A DNA stretch of 26,154 nt from a virus, in the IMG/VR virus record IMGVR_UViG_3300034103_002323, positions 1 to 26,154 of that record. The stretch is one strand, 5' to 3'. This document shows positions 14,636 through 22,310 of the stretch, in pieces (position 1 is the first letter of the stretch; every line of letters begins with the position of its first letter). The position numbers and the translations under genes were made by a program. The notes below the pieces were generated by a model. The model was not told where the DNA came from. It did not search any database and saw only the letters and a program-made list of their open reading frames with translations.

Positions 14636-14951
14636 TAGCTACTGGGGTTCCGTTACCCGGAGAAACAGGAATGCCGGTTTGAGGGCCACGCTTCGATGCG
14701 GCCTTTCGAAGCAGTTCGGCCTTCATGGACTCGGTAGGGTCTTCAGTCGGCGAAAACTCATCTTCGTAAGTGCCGTACGGACCATACTGAGGGGGAATAG
14801 GCGCATTAGGTGCTTCTTCGCTCACTTGATTTTCATAGTCGTCACTTCGCATTGCTGCTCGTTGAGCAGTGCGTTGACGACGCGACGCTAACTCCTGGGC
14901 GTTAAATGCCTTGGTGAAAAAGTCGCCGGCTTCGAGAAAAGGGTCTGCCAT
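14628..14951 (-). CDS. Hypothetical protein, 107 aa
   Basis: ATG 14951. Residues 1-40 are a charged helix (FFTKAFNAQELASRRQRTAQ). Residues 40-80 are acidic and Pro/Tyr/Gly rich, likely disordered. The C-terminus has a short basic helix and a Gly/Pro/Val tail. No family is recognised. It follows the 64-aa gene by 12 nt and overlaps the next gene by 8 nt, so it is part of the same operon. Confidence 0.7.
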   Translation of the reverse strand: MADPFLEAGDFFTKAFNAQELASRRQRTAQRAAMRSDDYENQVSEEAPNAPIPPQYGPYGTYEDEFSPTEDPTESMKAELLRKAASKRGPQTGIPVSPGNGTPVASV

Positions 14952-14963
14952 ATTTACAGTTTA

Positions 14964-15158
14964 CTACATGCTTCCAATTTGCTGCGCCACGAGTGCTTTA
15001 GCTAATAGATCAGATTTTAAAGCAGACATAAAATCAGATGAAACAGCACCTTTCTTTTGCAAGGAACTAAGAATATCATCCGCATCTAAACCTGCGCTTT
15101 CGCGAAGATTTTTGCCTCCGCCAAGCAAAGAGATTAAGCTGGAGTAATCAGTGGCCAT
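14964..15158 (-). CDS. Hypothetical protein, 64 aa
   Basis: A short helical protein (MATDYSSLISLLGGGKNLRE at the start, LLAKALVAQQIGSM at the end). Its ATG overlaps the previous stop in TGATG, so translation is coupled. No motif, membrane segment or family is recognised. It is kept as a gene because of the coupling and the tight packing with both neighbours. Confidence 0.65.
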   Translation of the reverse strand: MATDYSSLISLLGGGKNLRESAGLDADDILSSLQKKGAVSSDFMSALKSDLLAKALVAQQIGSM

Positions 15159-15442
15159 CAGTAGAGCACAAAAACACCAGGGGCGTTACCGCTGATAATA
15201 GCTGTACAAGAAATAGGAATAAGCTGATTCCCTGAAAGATTACTAGCCGTAGCTTTTTGACCGGGAGCGTCAGCAAGCTCGACAGTCAAGTAAGTTTTAG
15301 CGGCGGCAGCATCTGCTTCGATAAAAACAGCACGGCATGAAGGAAAATTAATTAGGCCACTGCTAGGAACATGTCCAAATCCACTGGAATACGGCAGAGC
15401 TGCCGTTTGACCGTAAACAGAACCGAAAGCCCTTACGTCCAC
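15158..15442 (-). CDS. Small beta-rich protein, 94 aa
   Basis: It starts at GTG 15442, 3 nt after the DUF3310 stop. The sequence is Gly/Ala/Ser rich with alternating hydrophobics (RAVFIEADAAAAKTYLTVEL; ISCTAIISGNAPGVFVLY), suggesting a small beta-sandwich such as a decoration or fibre-tip domain. Only two Cys (residues 36 and 79) are present. The style is like that of the partial protein at the right edge of the window, but no homology is claimed. Function unknown. Confidence 0.68.
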   Translation of the reverse strand: MDVRAFGSVYGQTAALPYSSGFGHVPSSGLINFPSCRAVFIEADAAAAKTYLTVELADAPGQKATASNLSGNQLIPISCTAIISGNAPGVFVLY

Positions 15443-15445
15443 TAC

Positions 15446-15673
15446 TTAATGATTCTCTTTGTTTGATTCTAACTCACCGATCAAGCACTGAAGATACCAA
15501 GCCGCTTTTTTCAGGTCCTCCACGCCGTTTTTAAACTTGTACCGCCAGACGTATTTAGCGATATTGCCGTGGCAGTAGTCCCTAAACCCTTCAGGACCTA
15601 GTTGAGCCTTCAAAGCATCGATGCACTCAATAGCACCTGACGTATAGTGCGTAGGATGATTGACGTTGTCCAT
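15446..15673 (-). CDS. DUF3310 family protein
   Basis: A 75-residue protein with the DUF3310 pattern along its whole length: NHPTHYTSGAIECIDAL, then GNIAKYVWRYKFKNGVEDLK and AAWYLQCLI. The family is common in phages, often annotated as nucleotide kinase by analogy with T7 gp1.7, where the assignment concerns nucleotide metabolism. Whether this short form is an enzyme is not known. The His/Tyr in the first block and the Lys-Tyr-x-W-R-Y core are conserved in the family. It lies 6 nt after the GT-A gene and 3 nt before the next gene, in the packaging operon rather than in a DNA-metabolism cluster, which is unusual for its type. Confidence 0.88.
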   Translation of the reverse strand: MDNVNHPTHYTSGAIECIDALKAQLGPEGFRDYCHGNIAKYVWRYKFKNGVEDLKKAAWYLQCLIGELESNKENH

Positions 15674-15679
15674 AAAAAA

Positions 15680-16561
15680 TCAGATCTGAAGCATTTTATC
15701 GCAGGTTATGAGCTCTGGCTGCGTTTTAGCCAGCTCTATTGAGTACTTGGTGTCGTCGTGGGCTAACAAACAACAAGGATGCGGTTTATAAACACCGTTT
15801 TCTTCAATCACTGGGATGCAGCGACGGTGCTCATAGCCAAAAGGGACGTCCTCAAACGCTAAACCCATAGAACTTCGGTCGGCAAGGGGCCAATTTCGAA
15901 AACCGACGATTTCGACGCTCTTTGCCGGGTCCATACTGCCGCTTTTCACGTATTTGACTGCGTCAAAACTATCCAAAATCATCGCAGCGTAATAAGGACT
16001 TGCAATTTGGGCAAAAAACTTGATTTCGCGGTCGATAACGAGCAATTTCTTTACGTCAAAGCCTCGTTCTGACCAAACATTGGGAGTTCGCTTGGTTAAA
16101 AAGTACCGATAGTGGTTATCAAACGGTATTTTCTCCCCTTCAAAGACTTCATACCGAATAAATCCTGGTTCCAACCCGTATGCAGCCAATCGAGGCTTCC
16201 AACGCATCCAATACTTAAAGTGTTCCCAAGTAATCAGCATGTCATTTTCTTGATAAATGTAATAATCGTACTTGTAATTCATACAAGCCAGCACAAGATC
16301 GTTTTTATGCGCCCACGTCAAGCCCCAGCCCTCATAACTGGAGCCGGCAATAACGATATTTAACTCCAATTGCTCCCGAAAAGGCCGCAATAAGTTAGCT
16401 AATTGATTCGCATCATCCTGAGCTTCATTATTTATGTAGATAAACACAGAAACTTTAAGGTCGTACTCTGTATAAAGCTTCAAAACCTTGAGCAGCTTTT
16501 CGACCCGAGCCAGCGGATTGTGCGCCGCAATCGCGACCCAAAGAGTTTTATCGGAAGTCAT
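15680..16561 (-). CDS. GT-A-type glycosyltransferase-like protein
   Basis: A 293-residue protein. The likely start is ATG 16561, just after the terminase stop (TGACATG); an in-frame TTG at 16573 would overlap. The first ~120 residues follow the GT-A fold: strand-helix WVAIAAHNPLARVEKLLKVL, a second strand VSVFIYINNE, and later YYIYQENDML, an acidic site in the place of the DxD motif. An aromatic stretch follows (WEHFKYWMRWKPRL), then an acceptor-binding-like C-terminal half with paired Cys (PHPCCLLAHDD). No membrane segment. It is not clearly any named family. It is the gene right after the large terminase. Confidence 0.72.
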   Translation of the reverse strand: MTSDKTLWVAIAAHNPLARVEKLLKVLKLYTEYDLKVSVFIYINNEAQDDANQLANLLRPFREQLELNIVIAGSSYEGWGLTWAHKNDLVLACMNYKYDYYIYQENDMLITWEHFKYWMRWKPRLAAYGLEPGFIRYEVFEGEKIPFDNHYRYFLTKRTPNVWSERGFDVKKLLVIDREIKFFAQIASPYYAAMILDSFDAVKYVKSGSMDPAKSVEIVGFRNWPLADRSSMGLAFEDVPFGYEHRRCIPVIEENGVYKPHPCCLLAHDDTKYSIELAKTQPELITCDKMLQI

Positions 16562-16562
16562 G

Positions 16563-18086
16563 TCAATACTCAACTGAAAAACTGCCCCGACGCTGTAAGA
16601 AAGTGATTAACCAAGTGTATGCGTCCAATAAATCGTCATGGGCTGTAGCACCTACATTAATCAACTGATCGAAGAGCGCATCGAACTTGCGATATTTGTT
16701 AAAGACGACTTTCTGGTTCTCCAAAAGACCAAGCGTGCCTCTAAAACGAGCAATTTTATCGCCCCTGAACCCTTTAACTTCGTGAATATGAAGGTTACTG
16801 AGGCCCCTTTCGTTCAGAAGAACTCGCCGGAGATCCGCAGCAAGGCTTGCCTGATATGCCACGGATTCGACAACAAGCGTCACGGTGGAATACGTCGGCT
16901 GATACTCACCGTTGTACTTAGTTAGGATGCCCCACTCAAGCAACATGTCGCATAGAAGGTCTATTTTTTCAAGGTTTCCTATAGAACGACACTGATGCGC
17001 ATCAACGATATAATACTTATCTTTTAATCGGCCCCCTAGAACAAAAGCTGTGTAGTCCGAAGTCTCATTTTTGCTTGCTGAAAGGTCGATGCCGAGGGCC
17101 AAACTGTCGAATTCGGTCGCCACGTCACCTTTAATCAACAGATCCGGGGAAACGACAAGGTCGCTCGTGGCCACAGGTTGCTGCTGATACTGAAAACAGA
17201 AAGCAACGGGATCAAGTTCTTTCTGCTGCAATAGGTAGTCAACAGACCATTGAGTCTGCCAGTAACTTTTGGGCTGACCCTTATCGTCGTACGTCAGTGC
17301 CTCTTGAGTTACTTGCTTCCACCCTTTCTCCGGAACGAACATTGTCTTGTGGATGTCGAGCGGATGAAATCGCGTACCCAAGCAAATAGATCGACCGCCC
17401 TCAAACACAATAGGAGCAATAACACTACTCCAGTTATTATTCATCTCCTCACGAATCGTAGGATTCTTGATATCAGCTGAACTTTTTATAGGGTCATCGA
17501 TTAACACTAAATGAGCTCGTTTAGACGTAATACTACCGCGTAGTCCTGCTGCCCTTAGAGTAAATTCTTCATCACCTAATCGAGGAATACCGGCGTAGTC
17601 GTAATCAATCGACCAGCCGATATCCGATTGCATTCCTGGCTTGAGTCGACATGTCGGAAAAATTTTACGAAATTCTGATGAGTCAACGATCTGTCGAATA
17701 ATCCGTGATTTAGGGATAGCTGTAGCAATGTTATAACTCACGTAGATAATCTGCAAAGGTCTTTTTGCAGCAGTATGACGTCCTATACACCATGCCGTAA
17801 ACATATTGAGAACGGTCGACTTAGCCGAACCTCTCGGTGCTAAAATATCAAGATTAAGACCAGCAATATCTAATAAGTACTTGTTGCTTTCGTTTGTTAC
17901 CAAGTGCTCGTGCCATTCGAGCATGTGAGGCGCGGGGGGCTTGTCTAAAAGCGTACAGAAAGTATGAAAGTCATTAGACGCTTTAGTATAAATAGTTTCT
18001 ATTACGTTACTATCGCCGGCTTCGATCGCTTTAAGTGCACGTAGTTGGGCGCCACGGCGGTAGGCAAAACTCTCCCTACTAGGCAT
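16563..18086 (-). CDS. terL: Terminase large subunit (DNA-packaging ATPase/nuclease)
   Basis: A 507-residue motor that translocates DNA into the head and cuts it at the start and end of packaging. Walker A is APRGSAKST (83-91), of the type seen in T7-like and many cyanophage terminases. Walker B is LVLIDDP (193-199), and LGTRFHPLD (237-245) is the coupling motif. The C-terminal RNase H-type nuclease shows GIDLSAS (Asp334), VVESVA (Glu407) and HDDLLDA (Asp484/485/488), so all expected acidic residues are present. Length is normal. ATG 18086 lies 54 nt from the divergent GT4 start, so its promoter must be in or upstream of that gap; no ribosome site is visible. Confidence 0.95.
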   Translation of the reverse strand: MPSRESFAYRRGAQLRALKAIEAGDSNVIETIYTKASNDFHTFCTLLDKPPAPHMLEWHEHLVTNESNKYLLDIAGLNLDILAPRGSAKSTVLNMFTAWCIGRHTAAKRPLQIIYVSYNIATAIPKSRIIRQIVDSSEFRKIFPTCRLKPGMQSDIGWSIDYDYAGIPRLGDEEFTLRAAGLRGSITSKRAHLVLIDDPIKSSADIKNPTIREEMNNNWSSVIAPIVFEGGRSICLGTRFHPLDIHKTMFVPEKGWKQVTQEALTYDDKGQPKSYWQTQWSVDYLLQQKELDPVAFCFQYQQQPVATSDLVVSPDLLIKGDVATEFDSLALGIDLSASKNETSDYTAFVLGGRLKDKYYIVDAHQCRSIGNLEKIDLLCDMLLEWGILTKYNGEYQPTYSTVTLVVESVAYQASLAADLRRVLLNERGLSNLHIHEVKGFRGDKIARFRGTLGLLENQKVVFNKYRKFDALFDQLINVGATAHDDLLDAYTWLITFLQRRGSFSVEY

Positions 18087-18087
18087 G

Positions 18088-18114
18088 TTGATAAACTGAT
18101 AGCGCTGTTATAGT
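18088..18114 (+). promoter_or_regulatory. Candidate promoter of the plus-strand GT4/GH130 pair
   Basis: TTGATA (18088-18093) and TATAGT (18109-18114) are spaced 15 nt apart, shorter than the usual 17. A small inverted repeat (ACTCG...CGAGT, 18121-18136) lies between it and the ATG at 18141. The same 54-nt gap must also serve the divergent terminase operon, for which no convincing boxes were found. Confidence 0.3.
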
Positions 18115-18140
18115 GATTGTACTCGATTCGCCGAGTTTGC

Positions 18141-19313
18141 ATGTCGAAAATCCTTTGGTATGGCGATGCTTGTAGTAATACAGGCTTTGCAAGAGTAACA
18201 CACAGCGTACTAGATGTTCTTAAGAACGAACATGAAATCGTGGTGATGGGGATCAACCACACGGGTGATCCACACGATAAACCATACAAGGTATATCCAG
18301 CCTGCCCTGCAGGCTCAGGCGATCGATTCGGTATCGGCAGAATTCCGGAGATCATAGAAAAAGAAAAACCAGACGTAATTATCTGCCTGAACGACATCTG
18401 GGTTGTAAATCAGTTTTGGGAACGCTGTCAGTTCTTGAAAGATCAGATCGGCTTTAAGTTCATCGCGTACTTCCCGGTGGATAGCGAGAGCTACTTCCCC
18501 GACATGCTGCGTCATATCAAGCACTGGGATCTAGCAGTCACCTTCACTGTTCCCTCTGCCGAGCGTGTCATGAAGTGCGGCGCAGATGCTCCGCGACTCG
18601 CTGTGCTCCCCCATGGGGTTGACACAGGTCGGTTCTACCCGATGGACAAAGTTGAAGCTCGCAAGCGGATCGGTATTCCCGAAGATAAATTCGTCGTTCT
18701 TAACGCGAACAGGAACCAACCGCGTAAACGCATTGACCTGACGATCAAGACGTTCGCCGAGTTTGCGGTCAACAAACCCGACACCATGCTGTACCTGCAC
18801 ATGAGTACGAAAGACATGGGCTGGGATATTCTGCCTCTCTTTAAACACGAGATGCAGCGCCGTGGTCTGGATGACGCCAATCGACTGATTTTGACTTCGG
18901 CAAACATCAACTACCTGAGCGCACCGCCGGACGAATTGCTCAATACAATTTATAACGCCTGCGACGTCGGTATTAATACATCCGATGGAGAAGGCTGGGG
19001 TCTTGTTAGTTTCGAACATGCGGGCTGTAAAAAACCGCAGGTTGTTCCGCACCACACAGCGTGCCAAGACATCTGGAAAGATGCGGCCGAACTTATCCCC
19101 ATTTCCACATGGGTTGTGGATAAAGATCTTGGTGTCGAACGCGGTCTGATCAACGTGACGCAGGCGGCTCGGATCCTGGACGATTTGTACCACGATTTAC
19201 ATACGTACAACGAAGTGGCTGAGGCGTGCTATAACGTCACTCAGCGTCCGGAGTATCGCTGGGAATCTATTGGTGCTGGGTTCAGTGCCGCCATCAAAGA
19301 TCTGGGGGTTTGA
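18141..19313 (+). CDS. Glycosyltransferase family 4 (group 1) protein
   Basis: A 390-residue GT-B enzyme that transfers a sugar from a nucleotide-sugar donor, retaining the anomeric configuration. ATG 18141 is chosen over an in-frame TTG at 18117 because MSKILWYGDACSNTGFARVT is a typical N-terminal Rossmann start. Family marks are LPHGVDTGRFYP (about 162-173), a basic VVLNANRNQPRKRID stretch (about 191-205) and the C-terminal donor motif SDGEGWGLVSFEHAGC, with its E-x7-E pair. There is no membrane segment. It reads against the flanking minus-strand genes and is followed 2 nt later by the GH130-like gene, so the pair forms a small operon. It could modify virion or host glycans. Confidence 0.9.
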   Translation: MSKILWYGDACSNTGFARVTHSVLDVLKNEHEIVVMGINHTGDPHDKPYKVYPACPAGSGDRFGIGRIPEIIEKEKPDVIICLNDIWVVNQFWERCQFLKDQIGFKFIAYFPVDSESYFPDMLRHIKHWDLAVTFTVPSAERVMKCGADAPRLAVLPHGVDTGRFYPMDKVEARKRIGIPEDKFVVLNANRNQPRKRIDLTIKTFAEFAVNKPDTMLYLHMSTKDMGWDILPLFKHEMQRRGLDDANRLILTSANINYLSAPPDELLNTIYNACDVGINTSDGEGWGLVSFEHAGCKKPQVVPHHTACQDIWKDAAELIPISTWVVDKDLGVERGLINVTQAARILDDLYHDLHTYNEVAEACYNVTQRPEYRWESIGAGFSAAIKDLGV

Positions 19314-19315
19314 TC

Positions 19316-20398
19316 ATGCAGTCTCAGACTCGGTATTACCATTTGTATAGCGACGTAGTCCATCCGACTAAGTCAACGGGTGACGGCATCCCGACGGTCT
19401 ACGAGCAGGCAGAAGCTCTCGGCGGAAAATTCACTCGAATTGTTAAAGGTTTGCCGAAAGATCACGTCGCTAATTTCAGCCCGTCAATCGTCCGATTCAA
19501 CGGTTCGCTGTACATCGCGTGGCGATCTCAGCCCGAAGCTTTTGGTTTTAGATACGACAACAAGTACTTTTATTTGAACGGGCAACCCAACGAGCTGTAT
19601 TTCGGGATGTTGGGGCCGGATGATGCCTCGGTCATTGGCACCAAAAAACTCCGCCCCAAAAAACACCGGCTTAGTTACGAAGATCCGCGTCTATTTGTAG
19701 GTCCCGACGAAAATCTGTACGTACAATTCGTAGCTTCGACGTACGCTAGTAAGTACGATTCCAATCCGAAAAAACTGTTCTCGCAGCCAAAGGTCATCGT
19801 CTGCTGGCTGAATGAACAATTCGACGCAGTCAGCGCTGCAATACCGCCGATCGGTAAGAATCTTACTGTCGGAGCGGCTGAAAAAAACTGGGCGTTCTTT
19901 AGTGCGAACGACGAGCTGAACTGTCTGTACTCCACACGGCCTTTAGTTGTTGAGCGAGAGTCAGGTAAATCGACCAAGCTCGACACAACAGCGCTAGATA
20001 AAGCTACGCAAGGGTGCCCTACTTTTAATTCGACAGCACCTATTGACCTTGGGTATTGCTATCTAATTTTTTATCACTGGAAGCACATGACGTGCACACC
20101 AGATGGTAAGCCTTACCTCATCTACCACGTCGGTGCTTACTTAGTGAATAAAGACTTCACTAAACTGACCTACATGACTGAGGAACCCTTATTTACGGGT
20201 TCCTTGAATGACCGCGTGATCGAGTGGACGGACGCCTTCGGAACTCCCATTTCAAATCAGCCTGCGGTTATTCTCCCCTTCGGTGCTTTTGTTGAAGGCG
20301 ATCAACTCGTAATGCCCCTTGGGGTTAACGATGCCTTCATGGGCATCTTCCGTACTAAACTAGAGCATATTATGAAGCGTATGAGCCCTGTGCGTTAA
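19316..20398 (+). CDS. GH130-like five-bladed beta-propeller protein
   Basis: A 360-residue protein from ATG 19316 (a TTG 6 nt upstream overlaps the GT4 stop). NFSPSIVRFNGSLYIAWRSQ, then LSYEDPRLFVGPDENLYVQF and GAAEKNWAFF resemble the blade motifs of GH130 (beta-mannoside phosphorylases) and related GH32/43 propellers, with E-D-P-R as the key block. GH130 enzymes cleave mannosides with phosphate. Whether the catalytic Asp is present cannot be decided by eye, so a glycosidase, phosphorylase or binding protein are all possible. Linkage to a GT4 gene fits glycan remodelling. No signal peptide is seen. Confidence 0.72.
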   Translation: MQSQTRYYHLYSDVVHPTKSTGDGIPTVYEQAEALGGKFTRIVKGLPKDHVANFSPSIVRFNGSLYIAWRSQPEAFGFRYDNKYFYLNGQPNELYFGMLGPDDASVIGTKKLRPKKHRLSYEDPRLFVGPDENLYVQFVASTYASKYDSNPKKLFSQPKVIVCWLNEQFDAVSAAIPPIGKNLTVGAAEKNWAFFSANDELNCLYSTRPLVVERESGKSTKLDTTALDKATQGCPTFNSTAPIDLGYCYLIFYHWKHMTCTPDGKPYLIYHVGAYLVNKDFTKLTYMTEEPLFTGSLNDRVIEWTDAFGTPISNQPAVILPFGAFVEGDQLVMPLGVNDAFMGIFRTKLEHIMKRMSPVR

Positions 20399-20416
20399 AT
20401 ATTTTTGTGCTACAGT

Positions 20417-20448
20417 AAAAACCCCGGCGGAGCGCTAACTCCCCGAGG
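20417..20448 (-). terminator. Rho-independent terminator facing the minus strand
   Basis: A hairpin of about 7 bp (CGG-c-GGAG 20425-20432 with CTCCCCG 20439-20445, one bulge, plus two flanking C-G pairs) is followed on the minus strand by GGGGTTTTT. No T run follows on the plus strand after the stem. It lies 627 nt beyond the small terminase candidate stop and would end minus-strand readthrough before it crosses the GH130 and GT4 genes. Confidence 0.7.
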
Positions 20449-20475
20449 CGTGATCAACCTACACACACTAGGCCG

Positions 20476-21078
20476 ATGCCTAATCATAGACCATTGCCGG
20501 CGTTTGAACGCCTGCACGAGCTTCTTGAAATCGTCCCGATCGCCGAGTCTCAATACGGGACTCATTCGGGACTGATCTGGAAAGTACGCAGGAAGGGGAC
20601 AAAAGGGATTGGCAGCGTGGCGGGATCGCCGAAGCCGCATCCGAAGGACCCCGCTCGGATAGATTGGAAGGTTATGATTGATGGTACGAATTATTTCGCA
20701 TCGCGGATTATCTTCATGCTGATGCGAGGGTTCGACCCTGGTGAGCTGACGATTGATCATGAAGATCAAAACTCACTCAACAACAACGTCTGGAACCTCC
20801 GGATCGCCGATCACGTCCTGCAAGCCAACAATCGGAAGCAAGGATCCACCAACTCAAGCGGCGCCACGGGAGTCAGCTGGAATAAAGATAGAGGGAAGTG
20901 GCGGGTTCAGCTTAGATGCGGCAGCAAAAATAGGTTCCTCGGCCGCTACACTTGCCTGATCGAAGCCGCTCGTGTGTGGAACAATAAGGTCATCGAACTC
21001 GGATTCGATACACTCGGCAAGCCTCTCAACGACCTTGAGGCCCTATCGTGCAGCTGCGGTTGTTCAATTAAATCTTAG
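20476..21078 (+). CDS. HNH-AP2 homing-type endonuclease
   Basis: A 200-residue free-standing endonuclease. Residues 79-121 hold an HNH core: FMLMRGFDPGELTIDHEDQ with Asp94-His95, then NSLNNNVWNLRIADHVLQA with the family Asn and Leu-Arg. Residues about 128-172 form an AP2-like DNA-binding domain (GATGVSWNKDRGKWRVQLR ... FLGRYTCLIEAARVWNN). A Cys-rich tail ends the protein (SCSCGCSIKS). HNH-AP2 proteins are typical mobile genes of phages that cut a site in related genomes and spread with it. It is in reverse orientation to the virion genes; its stop overlaps the stop of the small terminase candidate by 4 nt, tail-to-tail. No Shine-Dalgarno is evident. Confidence 0.92.
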   Translation: MPNHRPLPAFERLHELLEIVPIAESQYGTHSGLIWKVRRKGTKGIGSVAGSPKPHPKDPARIDWKVMIDGTNYFASRIIFMLMRGFDPGELTIDHEDQNSLNNNVWNLRIADHVLQANNRKQGSTNSSGATGVSWNKDRGKWRVQLRCGSKNRFLGRYTCLIEAARVWNNKVIELGFDTLGKPLNDLEALSCSCGCSIKS

Positions 21079-21605
21079 GCCTTCTCCTCAAGTTCAATCG
21101 TACTCCATACTAATACAGCAGCTTCATCTACAAGTTGCTGTAACCCAGGCTGCCCGTCCAAGGTGTTGATCAATTCGCGAATAGTACGATCGGCGCCGGC
21201 AAGAATCAAGCCGCGCCGGTCTAAACCATCTGCAATAGATCGTACAGCTTGAATGTGGCTACGAAGTTCTTTCTGAACCGCTGAAATTTTTGTCGCCGCT
21301 GATGCAGGGTCGAGCATTTGATTTTGTACCATGTCCCGTACATTTCTGATGTCAATTTGTAAGTCATCAATCTCACGGAGTAATACTTTACGGAGATCTT
21401 CTTTGGGAAATTTCTCCTGAATCCACGCCGTCAGGTCTGCGATGCTGCCGGTGTAACCAGGACGCAAAAACCTGGCGTATAAATAAGCTTCAATGTCACT
21501 CGTCGTATTCTTCGAATAATGAATAAACGCATCTTTGTTCGACGCGTCAAGCGAAGCTAACCACGCGGCAACCGTGGTTGAATCCCCGATTGTCGATTTA
21601 ATCAC
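21075..21605 (-). CDS. Terminase small subunit candidate, 176 aa
   Basis: It starts at GTG 21605, overlapping the previous stop (GTGA), so translation is coupled. Residues 10-60 look like a small helical DNA-binding domain (SDIEAYLYARFLRPGYTGSI then LTAWIQEKFPKEDL). Residues 70-125 form a long coiled coil (LREIDDLQIDIRNVRDMVQN onward). The C-terminal 50 residues are amphipathic. This arrangement (N-terminal helix-turn-helix, central coiled-coil oligomerisation region, C-terminal tail) and the place upstream of the large terminase in gene order fit a small terminase. No family signature was recognised, so it could also be an unrelated virion protein. Confidence 0.6.
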   Translation of the reverse strand: MIKSTIGDSTTVAAWLASLDASNKDAFIHYSKNTTSDIEAYLYARFLRPGYTGSIADLTAWIQEKFPKEDLRKVLLREIDDLQIDIRNVRDMVQNQMLDPASAATKISAVQKELRSHIQAVRSIADGLDRRGLILAGADRTIRELINTLDGQPGLQQLVDEAAVLVWSTIELEEKA

Positions 21606-22306
21606 GCAAAGCCTCCGGCGCCAAGAGCGGCGCCCCGAGCTTCACGACGCATCGCTAGTTCTTTCTCACCCTGACCTTTAAGGAGCGCAAGGTTTTTACC
21701 GATATCTAAGTTGGCTTGCGTCTGCGCAAGAACCTGTGCGTTACGGGTATTAGCGGCGCTAGTCCCTACGTCCGTAATACCTTTAGCTAAGTTAGTGTAT
21801 TGCAGACCCAAAACATCTGCGCCTTTCTTAGCTAAATCAGCTTGAGTTTCACCGCCAAGAAGTTCTAAAGCGGTGCGTCCTTTAGCCGCCAATCCCTGCT
21901 GCCCGATCGCCTCCTCGGCGAATTTCATCATGGGACCGGTTAAAGCACCCGCCATTTGAGACTCTTTAGAGCGAGCCCCGGTAAACATGTCGTAAACAGA
22001 TTGACCGATAAGATTAGTCTGTGCGGCTTCAGCACCCAAATAAGGGGCTAAATTCGCCATTAACTCCTGACCCGCGTAAGTAAGACGCGTATTAATTGGA
22101 GCTAATTTTGTATACAGACCCTGAAGTTCGGTTTGTGCGGCTTGGGCTTGTGCTTGCGAATTTCCGCCAATAGCGCTACCTAAGAAATTAAGTCCTGCGT
22201 TGGCGAGCATAAAAGGACCGAGACCGGCCAAAGCTCCGGCCCCAGCGGCTGCTCCTCCTGCTGCGCCTGCGTTGATTGCCCCTAAGGCTAAAGGTGCCAT
22301 TGCCAT
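21602..22306 (-). CDS. Ala/Gly-rich internal virion or ejection protein candidate
   Basis: A 234-residue protein. Residues 1-48 are strongly Ala/Gly-rich and hydrophobic (INAGAAGGAAAGAGALAGLG), enough to enter a membrane. Then comes a Gln/Ala-rich helix (NSQAQAQAAQTELQGLYTKL, about 49-68) and more Ala/Leu/Gln helices, ending in a basic stretch (KELAMRREARGAAL). The plan, an N-terminal Ala/Gly segment followed by Gln/Ala helices, resembles small internal virion proteins of podoviruses that help DNA cross the envelope. That similarity is of style only. It starts 4 nt after the preceding gene and overlaps the next by 4 nt. Confidence 0.72.
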   Translation of the reverse strand: MAMAPLALGAINAGAAGGAAAGAGALAGLGPFMLANAGLNFLGSAIGGNSQAQAQAAQTELQGLYTKLAPINTRLTYAGQELMANLAPYLGAEAAQTNLIGQSVYDMFTGARSKESQMAGALTGPMMKFAEEAIGQQGLAAKGRTALELLGGETQADLAKKGADVLGLQYTNLAKGITDVGTSAANTRNAQVLAQTQANLDIGKNLALLKGQGEKELAMRREARGAALGAGGFA

Positions 22307-22310
22307 TGGA

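Noticed and set aside
18117-18140. TTG at 18117 as the GT4 start
   Set aside because: ATG 18141 gives the typical Rossmann start; the upstream eight codons add nothing recognisable.
18531-19193. Minus-strand 220-codon frame opposite the GT4 gene
   Set aside because: The plus strand encodes a clear GT4 enzyme with family motifs; the opposite frame is a shadow.
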